Source: Spirochaetae bacterium HGW-Spirochaetae-7 (GTDB taxonomy: Bacteria > Spirochaetota > Spirochaetia > Treponematales > UBA12059). Taken from it: a stretch of 15,523 nucleotides of DNA. Shown here in pieces: positions 1-7,299 of this stretch. The position numbers and the translations under genes were made by a program. The first letter of the stretch is position 1. Every line of letters starts with the position of its first letter. The notes beneath the pieces were generated by a model. That model was not told the origin of the DNA, did no database searches, and saw only the letters and a list, made by a program, of their open reading frames with translations. Location: assembly GCA_002839245.1 (NCBI GenBank), contig PGXR01000042.1, positions 1 through 15,523 of the forward strand, given 5' to 3'.

Positions 1-2
1 GC

Positions 3-530
3 TTCCTCAAGTCGGTCAGCGCGATGAAGGGGCGGGAGTCTCTAGGGCTGATAGACATGGTCTTCAAGCCGTGCCCTCCGGACCTCCTTACAATCCTGGG
101 CGATTTTTTCATGCTGCAGGACAGGCTCAAGATCGAGTTCGAGGACTACAAGGGCAAGCTTGTCTCCATCAATCCGGAGACGGCCAAGACCATGGGCTAC
201 AACAATTACTGCATGCTTACCTGCGACAAGGTCGAGACGAAGGTGGCCCTGTTCGCGATCGCCAGCGACAAGCTCAATTTCCTCGTGCCTATGAACGGGC
301 CGACGCTCGAAGCCGCCAAGCCCGTGCAGGTCAAGCTTTTTTTTCAGAGCTTCCAGTTCTCGGTGCTGGGAGTCATAGCCGATGTGTCGAGGCTCCAGAA
401 CGGCGTCCAGAAGGTGTCGACGACCATCCAGTTCTCGCCCGAGCTGGTATCGATCATCGAAGCCTACCGGTTCGCGGAACGTTTCTCGGTCAAGCCGACC
501 GGTGAAGCGGATTCCGTCAAGGGCGCCTGA
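3..530 (+). CDS. PilZ-like domain protein, 5' end cut by the window edge
   Basis: The frame is open from base 3 to a TGA at 528-530, giving about 175 visible residues. The first ATG (base 24) has no Shine-Dalgarno site and the frame continues upstream of it, so the true start probably lies outside the window. I do not recognise a named family member. The C-terminal half reads like a PilZ beta-barrel: alternating hydrophobic strands around KVALFAIASDKLNFLVP, VQVKLFFQSFQFSVLGVI and STTIQFSPELVSII. The canonical c-di-GMP motifs (RxxxR and [DN]xSxxG) are not obvious. The N-terminal part is helical with the conserved-looking segment FKPCPPDLL. If it is a PilZ protein it would be a cytosolic c-di-GMP effector or a non-binding relative. 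It converges on mfd with only 3 bases between stop codons. The gene is very likely real (codon use and length); the PilZ assignment is tentative. Confidence 0.6.
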   Translation, partial: FLKSVSAMKGRESLGLIDMVFKPCPPDLLTILGDFFMLQDRLKIEFEDYKGKLVSINPETAKTMGYNNYCMLTCDKVETKVALFAIASDKLNFLVPMNGPTLEAAKPVQVKLFFQSFQFSVLGVIADVSRLQNGVQKVSTTIQFSPELVSIIEAYRFAERFSVKPTGEADSVKGA

Positions 531-533
531 CCG

Positions 534-3500
534 TCAACCGGCGAGCGCTGCCAGTTTTTCCCGTATGAACTCGCTCTTCTCCCTGAGCCCTATCGGTCCG
601 GTGGCTATCATGAGGATGTTGGGCCGGTGCGGATCGAGCTTTATCTTCTGGCCGCTCTCCTTCATCAGCCGCAACAAGCGGTCAACTGAAATCTTCGACA
701 CCTTCGAGAACTCGACGGTCACGAAGCCCTTCCGTTCCTTGAGGGTCGCGATCGACAGCTTCTTGCAGAGTACGCGTATCTCCGCGAGCGCCAGGAGGCT
801 CGAAGCCTCCTCGGGAACCGGTCCGAAGCGGTCTTCGAGCTCGCGGTACAGCGCTTCAAGGTCGTCCTGCCCCAGTATCGACGCGATCTTCTTGTATATC
901 TCCATCTTCACCGCCTGCTGGCTGATGTACTCGTCCGGTATGAATCCGGAGTACTCCAGCTCGAGGTACGGTTCGTCCTCCGGGTTGTAACCCTCGTCGG
1001 ACAGGCGGGCGACGGCCTCGTCGAGCAGCTTCAGGTACAGGTCGAAACCGACGGAGAATATGTCCCCCGATTGTTCCCTCCCGAGCAGGTTGCCCGCCCC
1101 CCGGACCTCGAGATCCTTCATCGCTATCTTGAAACCGCTTCCAAGGTCGGTAAAGTCCGATATTATCTGCAGGCGCTTCATCGCCAGTTCCGAAAGCGCC
1201 CGGCCGTCCGGATAGAACAGGTAGGCGTAGGCGAGGCGGTCCGACCGGCCTACCCTGCCCCGCAACTGGTACAGCTGGCTGATGCCGTATATGTCCGCGC
1301 GGTCGATGATGATCGTGTTGACGTTGGGGATGTCGATGCCGTTCTCGATGATGGTCGTCGAGACGAGCACGTGGAAGCCTCGGTGGATGAAGCGGTGCAT
1401 GATGTCCTCGAGTTCGTGGGAGTCCATCTGCCCGTGGGCTTTCTCCACCATGACCTCGGGTACGAGCCGCTGGATGAACGATATCGTCTCGTCGAGCGAC
1501 TGCACCCGGTTGTGGAGGAAGAAGACCTGCCCGTCGCGCTCCACTTCCCGCCGTATCGCCTTGGCGATGAGGTCCGGCTGGAATTCGTCGACGACGGTCT
1601 GGATAGGGTGGCGGTTGTTCGGTGGCGTGGTCAGGACCGACAGGTCGCGTATCTTGAGCATCGACATGTGCAGCGTCCGGGGAATAGGAGTTGCGGTCAG
1701 CGTCAGGCAATCGACGTTGGCCTTGATTTCCTTGAGCCTCTCCTTGTCCTTGACTCCGAAGCGCTGTTCCTCGTCGACGACGAGCAGGCCGAGATCCTTG
1801 AAGGCCACGTCCTTCTGCAGAATGCGGTGGGTGCCGATAAGCACGTCGACCGAACCCTTGGCGACGCCGGCAAGCGTCGTCTTCTGGTCCTTCCTGTCGA
1901 CGAACCGCGAAAGCATGCCGAAGGTCACCGGCAGGCCGCGGAATCGCTCCAGGCAATTCTCGTAGTGCTGTTCAGCAAGAATGGTCGTCGGTGCAAGGAA
2001 GGCGACCTGCTTGCCGCCCATCACCGACTTGAACGCCGCCCGCATCGCTATCTCGGTCTTGCCGTATCCGACGTCGCCGCACACCAGGCGGTCCATCGGC
2101 CTCTCGCTCTCCATGTCTCGCTTGACGTCGTCTATGCATGTCAGCTGGTCAGGAGTCTCTTCGTAGGGAAAGGCGGCCTCGAAGGACGTCTGCCATTCGC
2201 CATCGGGCGGAAACGCGAAACCCCTGGCCAGCTTGCGTCGCGAGTAGATGCGTATCAGCCGCTCGGCCAGGTCTTCTACCGATTTCCTGACCTTGTTCTT
2301 GCGCTTTTCCCAGGACTTCGAGCCAAGGCGGTCGAGCCTCGGCTCGTCGCCCTCGTTGCCTATGTAGCGCTGCACGAGGTTTGACTGCTCTATCGGTACG
2401 AAGACGCTTTCTTCCTCCGCATACTCTATCTTGACGTAGTCCCGGTCATTGCCCATCACCTTGACGCGCTCTATGCCGGTGAAACGGCCGATGCCGTAGT
2501 TGACGTGCACCACGAAATCGCCGGGGTTGAGCTCGATGAAGGTATCGATGACCTTTGAGCGCGCGGACCTGAGCGACTTTGGCGCCCTCCGCCGCCGACC
2601 GAATATTTCGCCTTCATGGACGAAGGCTATCTTCGCAAGCGGCACCGTAAAGCCTGCCGACAGCCCCTCGGGGTGCACCGCCACCTCGTCGCGGGCGATA
2701 AGCGAACCGATGCGCTCCGCCTGCACGGCGTTTTCGGCGAATACGTGCACTTCGTACTTTGCGCGCAGCAGCGAATCAAGCTCGTCGCGGAAATAGTTGA
2801 CATTGCCGAAGAACGAGCGAGGCGGCTCCGAGCCGAAAGCCAGCCGGCCGGCTGCATCGGCATCCTTGAGCGACCACGAGACCATGGTCCTGGGAAGGGA
2901 GGCGGCCACCTCGTCGAAATCCACGAGTATGCGCTCCGGCGGCGGTACCGCCCCGTCCAGCATGGCTTTGCGGTAAAGCCCCGCATATTCCCGTTTTACT
3001 GCCTCTGTCTGGCCCGACAGCCTCTCCCGTTCCATGAGCACGACCACGTCGTCGTGGCCTAGGTATTCGAATATGCTGGCCGGCCGGCCGTACGCCAGCG
3101 GGTACATCGTTTCCTCGCCCTTGGCCTCGCCGCGCTCGGAAAGGGCTTCGACGAGTTCGGCCACCATTGCCGAGCGATCCTCGTCCGAAGGCGAAGGACA
3201 GGCAAGCAGCTCGATACCGACGGCCCTGGCGATATCCGGCGTCCACACGAACTCCCGCGCCGGCCTGAGCAGGGCAGAAGCGGGCCTTTCCGGATCGGAT
3301 GCCTGGGATACCGGCTCGAACCGCCTCAGCTCCTCCACCACGTCATACTCGAAGACGAAGCGCCAGGCCGCCTCGTCGCCTGGCATGTACACGTCGAGCA
3401 CCTCGCCACGGAGCGCGAACTCACCCGGCAGGCTGACGCGCGGAACGCGAAGATATCCCCACGATGCAAGCCGGTCGGCGATTGCCGTAGCGTCGATGGC

Positions 3501-3953
3501 GTCGCCCTTGCGAATGCGGAAGAGTCCCTGTTCGAATGAATCCCTTGGCGGTACTGGCGTCATCGCGGCGCGCTGACCCGCTACGATGACTCGGGGGCCG
3601 TCGTCGTCGAGCAAGGCGGCCAGCGCGGCCGCGCGCTGCCCGAACGCCGGTGAGCGAGGCTCCACCGGCCTGTACGCCGCGGTCTTCCACCAGGGGAAGA
3701 CCATCGACGGCACTCCCGCAGCTTCGCAGTCGCTGGCAAAGGCATCCGCCTCGGCGTCTGTCGGCACTACCACGAGGAAGCGTTTCCTTCCTGCCCGACG
3801 GGAAGCCGCAGCCACGATGAATGCCGCGAATGGAGCCTCCAGCTCTGCACAATCGACAGGGAAAGGACCGGATTCAAGACGTTTGATGGCTTCCGCCACC
3901 GGCTCATGGCGCAAGAGGCGTTTTGAAACGTTTTCCAACCGTAAGGAGTTCAT
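534..3953 (-). CDS. mfd: Transcription-repair coupling factor Mfd
   Basis: Mfd recognises RNA polymerase stalled at DNA lesions, pushes it off with an ATP-driven DNA translocase and recruits UvrA for nucleotide excision repair. The 1139-residue length is normal for the family. In order: a UvrB-like N-terminal module (about 30-350), an RNA polymerase-interacting domain (about 470-535, around GDFVVHVNYGIGRFTGIE), helicase lobes with Walker A GDVGYGKT (626-633), DEEQ (727-730), TATPIPRT (753-760) and QLRGRVGR (896-903), and the C-terminal TRCF domain (about 1000-1110). The start is the ATG at 3951-3953. An open frame continues to 4133, but that extension is antisense to the signal peptide of the divergent gene and does not look like Mfd. 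No strong Shine-Dalgarno site precedes the ATG. A weak promoter could lie at 3994-4023 (TTGTGC, 18 bases, TAGTAT). No disruption or missing motif is seen. Confidence 0.97.
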   Translation of the reverse strand: MNSLRLENVSKRLLRHEPVAEAIKRLESGPFPVDCAELEAPFAAFIVAAASRRAGRKRFLVVVPTDAEADAFASDCEAAGVPSMVFPWWKTAAYRPVEPRSPAFGQRAAALAALLDDDGPRVIVAGQRAAMTPVPPRDSFEQGLFRIRKGDAIDATAIADRLASWGYLRVPRVSLPGEFALRGEVLDVYMPGDEAAWRFVFEYDVVEELRRFEPVSQASDPERPASALLRPAREFVWTPDIARAVGIELLACPSPSDEDRSAMVAELVEALSERGEAKGEETMYPLAYGRPASIFEYLGHDDVVVLMERERLSGQTEAVKREYAGLYRKAMLDGAVPPPERILVDFDEVAASLPRTMVSWSLKDADAAGRLAFGSEPPRSFFGNVNYFRDELDSLLRAKYEVHVFAENAVQAERIGSLIARDEVAVHPEGLSAGFTVPLAKIAFVHEGEIFGRRRRAPKSLRSARSKVIDTFIELNPGDFVVHVNYGIGRFTGIERVKVMGNDRDYVKIEYAEEESVFVPIEQSNLVQRYIGNEGDEPRLDRLGSKSWEKRKNKVRKSVEDLAERLIRIYSRRKLARGFAFPPDGEWQTSFEAAFPYEETPDQLTCIDDVKRDMESERPMDRLVCGDVGYGKTEIAMRAAFKSVMGGKQVAFLAPTTILAEQHYENCLERFRGLPVTFGMLSRFVDRKDQKTTLAGVAKGSVDVLIGTHRILQKDVAFKDLGLLVVDEEQRFGVKDKERLKEIKANVDCLTLTATPIPRTLHMSMLKIRDLSVLTTPPNNRHPIQTVVDEFQPDLIAKAIRREVERDGQVFFLHNRVQSLDETISFIQRLVPEVMVEKAHGQMDSHELEDIMHRFIHRGFHVLVSTTIIENGIDIPNVNTIIIDRADIYGISQLYQLRGRVGRSDRLAYAYLFYPDGRALSELAMKRLQIISDFTDLGSGFKIAMKDLEVRGAGNLLGREQSGDIFSVGFDLYLKLLDEAVARLSDEGYNPEDEPYLELEYSGFIPDEYISQQAVKMEIYKKIASILGQDDLEALYRELEDRFGPVPEEASSLLALAEIRVLCKKLSIATLKERKGFVTVEFSKVSKISVDRLLRLMKESGQKIKLDPHRPNILMIATGPIGLREKSEFIREKLAALAG

Positions 3954-3969
3954 GCAAATCGTCCGATAA

Positions 3970-3998
3970 TTGAAGAAGGATAGCGCGTCAGCGATACT
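3970..3998 (+). promoter_or_regulatory. Candidate sigma70-type promoter for the exported-protein operon
   Basis: TTGAAG (3970-3975) is followed after exactly 17 bases by GATACT (3993-3998). Each hexamer matches the consensus at 4 of 6 positions. Transcription would begin near 4005, leaving about 30 bases before the GTG at 4036 with its Shine-Dalgarno site. The opposing weak -10 candidate for mfd (TAGTAT on the minus strand, 3994-3999) sits on the same bases, so the two promoters could exclude each other. Inference from sequence only. Confidence 0.35.
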
Positions 3999-4021
3999 AC
4001 ACGAATCGCGGCAGCGCGCAC

Positions 4022-4027
4022 AAGGAG
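4022..4027 (+). promoter_or_regulatory. Ribosome binding site that fixes the GTG start at 4036
   Basis: AAGGAG at 4022-4027 lies 8 bases before GTG 4036-4038. The coding frame is open further upstream to a TTG at 3970, but this Shine-Dalgarno site and the signal peptide that begins right after the GTG show that translation starts here. Confidence 0.8.
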
Positions 4028-4035
4028 AGCCAGAG

Positions 4036-4977
4036 GTGTACCCAAAAAGACGCGTCCTGGTGGCGTTGTTCGCCGCGTTCGCCCTGAGCGCTGCGGCCGC
4101 CCAGGGCGAATTGTCCATAGGTTTTTTCGACAAGCGCGTCTATGTCCCGGGAGCCGAAGTCCTCGTCAAGGTGACGATCAGGAACGGCTCCCCCGCTGCA
4201 TGGCGATTCAAGCTCGCTGATGACAAGCGCCTCTCCATCGGCTTCGACGTACGCTCCATCTCCAACAGGCCCGTCGAACCGAGCGACGCCTGGAAAAGGG
4301 CCGTCTCATCGAGCAACCCGCTTTTTTACCGGGAATTGTCGATACAGCCGGGCGAGGAGTATTCCTTCGTCGAGGACCTGCGCAACTACGTCGACCTGGC
4401 CGAGCCGGGTTCCTTCATCGTCTCGTGCATGCTATACCCGGAGCTTTCGGTAAAGCCGGATACCGGCATGACGATTCGGTCCAACCTGCTGTCGCTCTCC
4501 TTGCGCCCAGGCGCACCTACACCGGCGGCGACCGAGTCATTCCGCGCCGGAACCGCCGAAATACTCAAGGCCGAGCATATCGGGCCTGACGAAGTCGTCT
4601 CCAGGACCATAAGCGCACGCCAGCACGGCCAGTGGAACGAGTTCTTCCTCTATCTCGACATCCAGCGCCTCCTCGAAGCCAATGTCGACAAGAAGCGGTC
4701 CTATGACAGGGAATCCGACGACGGCCGCAGGAGGATGATCGCCGCCTACAAGGCAGACCTGATGACCAGCGTCGTCGATTCCGACATCGTTGTAATTCCC
4801 AGTTCATATGCTATACTCGAGACTCGCTACGGCCCTTCGTACGGAACGGTCAAGGTGCTGCAGAAATTCGATTACGACGGATTTAAAATGCTGAAAGAAT
4901 ACACATATGAACTGGAACGCCGCGACGACATCTGGTTCATAGTCGCGTACTCGGTCATGAACAAGGGTACGGAATGA
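4036..4977 (+). CDS. Exported two-domain protein of unknown function
   Basis: I do not recognise this 313-residue protein by name. It starts at GTG with a typical Sec signal peptide: MYPKRR, a hydrophobic core, and SAAAAQ around residues 18-23, which is the likely cleavage region. There is no lipobox cysteine, so it is probably periplasmic or loosely surface-associated. Residues about 25-155 look like a beta-sandwich (LSIGFFDKRVYVPGAEVLVKV, then IQPGEEYSF), the kind of fold used for binding or inhibitor modules. A Pro/Ala/Thr linker follows at about 158-168. Residues 170-313 form a second alpha+beta domain rich in aromatic strands (TYELERRDDIWFIVAYS), resembling NTF2-like folds by eye. Its stop overlaps the start of the next gene by 4 bases (ATGA), so the two are translationally coupled. 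This suggests a link between an envelope protein and a cytosolic signalling protein. The domain comparisons are inferences. Confidence 0.85.
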   Translation: MYPKRRVLVALFAAFALSAAAAQGELSIGFFDKRVYVPGAEVLVKVTIRNGSPAAWRFKLADDKRLSIGFDVRSISNRPVEPSDAWKRAVSSSNPLFYRELSIQPGEEYSFVEDLRNYVDLAEPGSFIVSCMLYPELSVKPDTGMTIRSNLLSLSLRPGAPTPAATESFRAGTAEILKAEHIGPDEVVSRTISARQHGQWNEFFLYLDIQRLLEANVDKKRSYDRESDDGRRRMIAAYKADLMTSVVDSDIVVIPSSYAILETRYGPSYGTVKVLQKFDYDGFKMLKEYTYELERRDDIWFIVAYSVMNKGTE

Positions 4978-5705
4978 AAGCACTCCTCGTCGTCGAAGAC
5001 GACGCGGTAGCGGATATCGTCCGGTTCTACCTCGAGCCGCTCGGACTGGACGTCATCCGTTACAGGGATCCCCTCAAGGCACTCGACAATCTCGACGAGG
5101 TGTGCCCCGACGCGGTGGTGATGAGCGCCAAGGACTTCCCTCGCCACTGGAAGTCGATAGTCGTGGACCTCCGCGCCGCCAGGCCAAAGTCGGCATGCGC
5201 GATCCTGCTCCTTAAAGGCGCCTTCTTCCCGTTCGAGGAAGCGGCCAAGGCGGCTTTTCTCGGGGTCAATGCCGTACTCAAGGAAGACCTCTCCGACAAG
5301 GCCGAACTGGAGCGTTTCCAGCAGGTACTCAAGCGCTATATAGAGATCGACGATTCGCGTCTGTCTGACCGCCATGCGCCTGGGCCATGGGACAAACTTG
5401 GCTTCGTCTTCTCGCATCCCTCCAGCTACGCCACCATCACCGGGATTATCGATTCGATATCGAGTTCAGGCTTGTCTTTCCTGCCTGAGTCGCCGGCGCT
5501 TGTCTCCGACCTCGAGGCCGGTATCGTGCTCGAGGACGCATCGCTCCGCATCGACCATGGAATCCTTTCAATTGACTGCAGGCTCGAGAGGAACGGTTCT
5601 GCGATGGCCTTTTCCTTTGAATGCAGCGACGAAAAGCGCTCAATAATAGCCGAATACCTGGCAGGCAGGGCTGACCGCGAGATCCGCGCCCTGTTGAAAC
5701 GATAA
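4974..5705 (+). CDS. Pseudo-receiver domain fused to an atypical PilZ domain
   Basis: This 243-residue cytosolic protein has two parts. Residues 1-120 have a CheY-like receiver fold: acidic triad E8-D9-D10 after the first strand, strand DAVVM (46-50) and a conserved-type lysine K103 in VLKED. The position of the phospho-accepting aspartate is occupied by Ser51/Ala52 (VVMSAKDFP), with the nearest acid at D54, and the usual Thr/Ser after strand 4 is Lys81. Phosphorylation is therefore unlikely. Residues about 139-243 look like a PilZ barrel. SISSSGLSF (161-169) corresponds to the [DN]xSxxG motif with Ser in the first position, and no RxxxR precedes it. It may sense c-di-GMP weakly, bind another ligand, or act by protein contact. 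The start ATG overlaps the upstream stop by 4 bases. The receiver assignment is firm, the PilZ assignment likely. Confidence 0.82.
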   Translation: MKALLVVEDDAVADIVRFYLEPLGLDVIRYRDPLKALDNLDEVCPDAVVMSAKDFPRHWKSIVVDLRAARPKSACAILLLKGAFFPFEEAAKAAFLGVNAVLKEDLSDKAELERFQQVLKRYIEIDDSRLSDRHAPGPWDKLGFVFSHPSSYATITGIIDSISSSGLSFLPESPALVSDLEAGIVLEDASLRIDHGILSIDCRLERNGSAMAFSFECSDEKRSIIAEYLAGRADREIRALLKR

Positions 5706-5722
5706 AAGTTTTTTGATATGAT
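5694..5722 (+). promoter_or_regulatory. Near-consensus sigma70 promoter of arsR
   Basis: TTGAAA (5694-5699), a 17-base spacer and TATGAT (5717-5722) match the sigma70 consensus at 5 of 6 positions in each box. The -35 box lies in the last codons of the preceding gene. The expected transcription start, about 7 bases after the -10 box, falls at 5729-5730, which is the A of the arsR ATG. The transcript would then be leaderless, consistent with the absence of any Shine-Dalgarno site. Confidence 0.65.
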
Positions 5723-5731
5723 ATTTCATAT
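5716..5731. repeat. Inverted repeat over the arsR -10 box and start codon, candidate operator
   Basis: ATATGA-TATT-TCATAT is a perfect 6-base inverted repeat with a 4-base centre. It covers the -10 box (5717-5722) and reaches the ATG at 5730. ArsR-family repressors often bind AT-rich imperfect palindromes at their own promoters. The position suggests autorepression by blocking RNA polymerase. An AT-rich palindrome could arise partly from the -10 sequence itself, so function is an inference. Confidence 0.5.
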
Positions 5732-6047
5732 GAGTACCCAACAGACTTGCGATGGTGAGCGTCTATCGGAATACGCCAAAAAGCTCAAGGCGGTAGGACA
5801 CCCCATTCGCCTCAGGCTTCTATGCCTTATCGCGCGGCAGGAGGATCCATGCGTCTCCGACATGTGGAAGTGCCTCAAGCAACCTCAGCCGGTCATTTCG
5901 CAGCACCTTGCGATACTGAAGTTGGCTCATATCGTTTCGGCCGAAGTACACAAAACCAAGCGCGTGTATTCCATCATCGATCCATTCATCAGCGATCTCG
6001 TCGCCAGGATGATGGCCGAAGATCCGGTTCTCGCCGGGCAATCCTAG
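5730..6047 (+). CDS. ArsR/SmtB-family winged-helix transcriptional regulator
   Basis: This 105-residue protein is typical in size for the family, which comprises dimeric DNA-binding repressors released by metals or thiol chemistry. AKKLKAVGHPIRLRLLCLI (16-34) is the conserved first helical region, and the recognition helix lies in QPVISQHLAILK (53-64). The wing follows at VHKTKRVYSI (73-82). Cysteines are C7, C32, C41 and C48. DPCVSDM (39-45) aligns by eye with ArsR ELCVCDL and SmtB ELCVGDL, so C41 occupies the metal-site cysteine position while the second ArsR cysteine is Ser43. The inducer cannot be named. I prefer the ATG at 5730 to the in-frame ATG at 5718, because the latter lies inside the promoter -10 box. 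The stop is 1 base from the stop of the convergent TPR gene. Confidence 0.9.
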   Translation: MSTQQTCDGERLSEYAKKLKAVGHPIRLRLLCLIARQEDPCVSDMWKCLKQPQPVISQHLAILKLAHIVSAEVHKTKRVYSIIDPFISDLVARMMAEDPVLAGQS

Positions 6048-6048
6048 C

Positions 6049-7299
6049 TTACGGAACCGCCCTGCGCACCGCCGAGGGCGGGTTCGACAACCTTTTCTCC
6101 GCCGTAGTAGAATACGGCAAAGTTCCCGAACCGGCTACGGCTCGCCAAAGTTCGCCGGCTGCCGTCCTGCCGCCCGATATGTACAGCGAATCCGCCAGGA
6201 CCAGCATCTTCCCGGGCAAGTCAGATTCGGCAAGATACCTGGATACATCCTTTCGGCCCTTGGCCCTGGCCAGAAAATCCGCCAGGCCACGCCACGAATA
6301 GTCCCCGTCACGCGCCTGCAGCATCGCGATCGCCTTCGTCATCGTCATATTGACCGTGATGGCAGCGTGCAGCGAGGAGGCGGCCCGTCCGCGATCGAGA
6401 TAGAATTCGGCCAAGGCGGCGTTGGCCGGCAGCGTATACGACGGCTCTATCCTGTACAGCGTCATGAAGCGGTCGAATCCAAAATCGACGAGCGTTTTCA
6501 TCATCGCGTCCCGCATGTACTGGTCTATGGCCGAGTCGCCCGACGAGGATCCGCTCTTGTCGCCTTTCCCTGAAACGATGCTCTTCATTACGTTTTCCCA
6601 GGCGACGAAATCATTCTTCGCCCCATGGAGCTCCGCCATCGAATAGAGGATGGTGAAGCGTTCATCGGGGATTTCGAGCGAGGCGCTCATGTCGAAAGCG
6701 CGCATGTACTGTGCTTCCGCCAGCGAGAGCTCGCCCTCGACGAAAAAGACGCGGCCTTTCCAGTATTCGGCCTCCGGGTACCTGGCCAGCCTGTCCACCT
6801 CGAGCCTGAGCTGCTGTATGGAATCGCCCAGTTCATCGAGGGGCTTGTATTCGAGTACGAGCAGGAGGACTTCGATGAAGGCCCGGTGACTGTCCGAAAT
6901 GCGTTCCTTCCGGAGGGCTTCAAACATCGCCTTGGTAAAAGCGCCATACCTTGCCGCGATCCTGTCCAGGTCGCGCTGTATGAAGTCTTCCGAGGCGAAT
7001 ATGGCGAGTGACTCCTGTATCGAAGCCCGACTGGCCTTTACTGCCTTGCTCTGCAGTGCCTGGTCGAGTCGACCCGCGGCCGTGGTGAACGACTCGCGCC
7101 GCTTGGCTATGGCCCTGTCGAATTCTACGATGGCCTTTCCGAAATCCTTCGTCGCGAAGGCGCGCTTGCCGCGTTCAAGGCTGAGCCACGCAGGCTCGTC
7201 ATCACGGTACGACGATTCCTGGGCCGACGATGGCATGCAGACGGCCGTCACAAGGAGGAACAGGGCGAGAATTTTAGGCAGGCGGGAAATGGTGGTCAT
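6049..7299 (-). CDS. Exported TPR-like protein of unknown function
   Basis: This 416-residue protein begins with a Sec signal peptide (MTTISRLPKILALFLLVTAV, then CMPSSAQ), with likely cleavage near residues 26-27. The cysteine at 21 is preceded by Val rather than Ala/Gly/Ser, so a lipoprotein is less likely. The rest is nearly all helical. Tetratricopeptide-like helix pairs are seen at about 37-70 (AWLSLERGKRAFATKDFGKA) and 178-205 (EYWKGRVFFVEGELSLAEAQ), so it probably serves as a periplasmic protein-binding scaffold. A low-complexity Gly/Ser stretch lies at about 244-255. The start ATG (7297-7299) overlaps the ispG stop by 4 bases, and a GGAGG lies 13 bases upstream inside ispG, indicating translational coupling. 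The open frame continues upstream into ispG out of frame; that extension lacks any signal peptide and is rejected. No specific function is recognised. Confidence 0.85.
   Translation of the reverse strand: MTTISRLPKILALFLLVTAVCMPSSAQESSYRDDEPAWLSLERGKRAFATKDFGKAIVEFDRAIAKRRESFTTAAGRLDQALQSKAVKASRASIQESLAIFASEDFIQRDLDRIAARYGAFTKAMFEALRKERISDSHRAFIEVLLLVLEYKPLDELGDSIQQLRLEVDRLARYPEAEYWKGRVFFVEGELSLAEAQYMRAFDMSASLEIPDERFTILYSMAELHGAKNDFVAWENVMKSIVSGKGDKSGSSSGDSAIDQYMRDAMMKTLVDFGFDRFMTLYRIEPSYTLPANAALAEFYLDRGRAASSLHAAITVNMTMTKAIAMLQARDGDYSWRGLADFLARAKGRKDVSRYLAESDLPGKMLVLADSLYISGGRTAAGELWRAVAGSGTLPYSTTAEKRLSNPPSAVRRAVP
6054..6085 (+). terminator. Possible weak terminator hairpin after arsR
   Basis: GAAC-CGCCCT (6054-6063) pairs with AGGGCG-(G)-GTTC (6075-6085), a 10-base-pair stem with one bulged G and an 11-base loop, starting 7 bases after the arsR stop. 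The following TTTT (6093-6096) is 7 bases away and short, so termination would be inefficient. The hairpin lies within the coding end of the convergent TPR gene. Confidence 0.25.

Noticed and set aside
541..565. GGCG ... TGCC hairpin followed by TTTTT on the plus strand after the PilZ-like gene
   Set aside because: The stem is only about 4 base pairs with a G-U pair, too weak to call a terminator, and it lies inside the mfd coding end.
1071..2384. 437-codon open frame on the plus strand, antisense to mfd
   Set aside because: It lies wholly inside the conserved helicase part of mfd and shows shadow-type composition, with no start signal.
3954..4133. N-terminal extension of mfd by 60 codons
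   Set aside because: It overlaps the signal peptide of the divergent gene and its translation does not resemble any Mfd N-terminus.
5666..5693. Hairpin (CAGGGC ... GCCCTG with an inner GCG/CGC stem) at the end of the pseudo-receiver gene, considered as a terminator
   Set aside because: The T-run at 5709-5714 is 15 bases beyond the stem, too far for intrinsic termination. The hairpin is within coding sequence and abuts the arsR -35 box.
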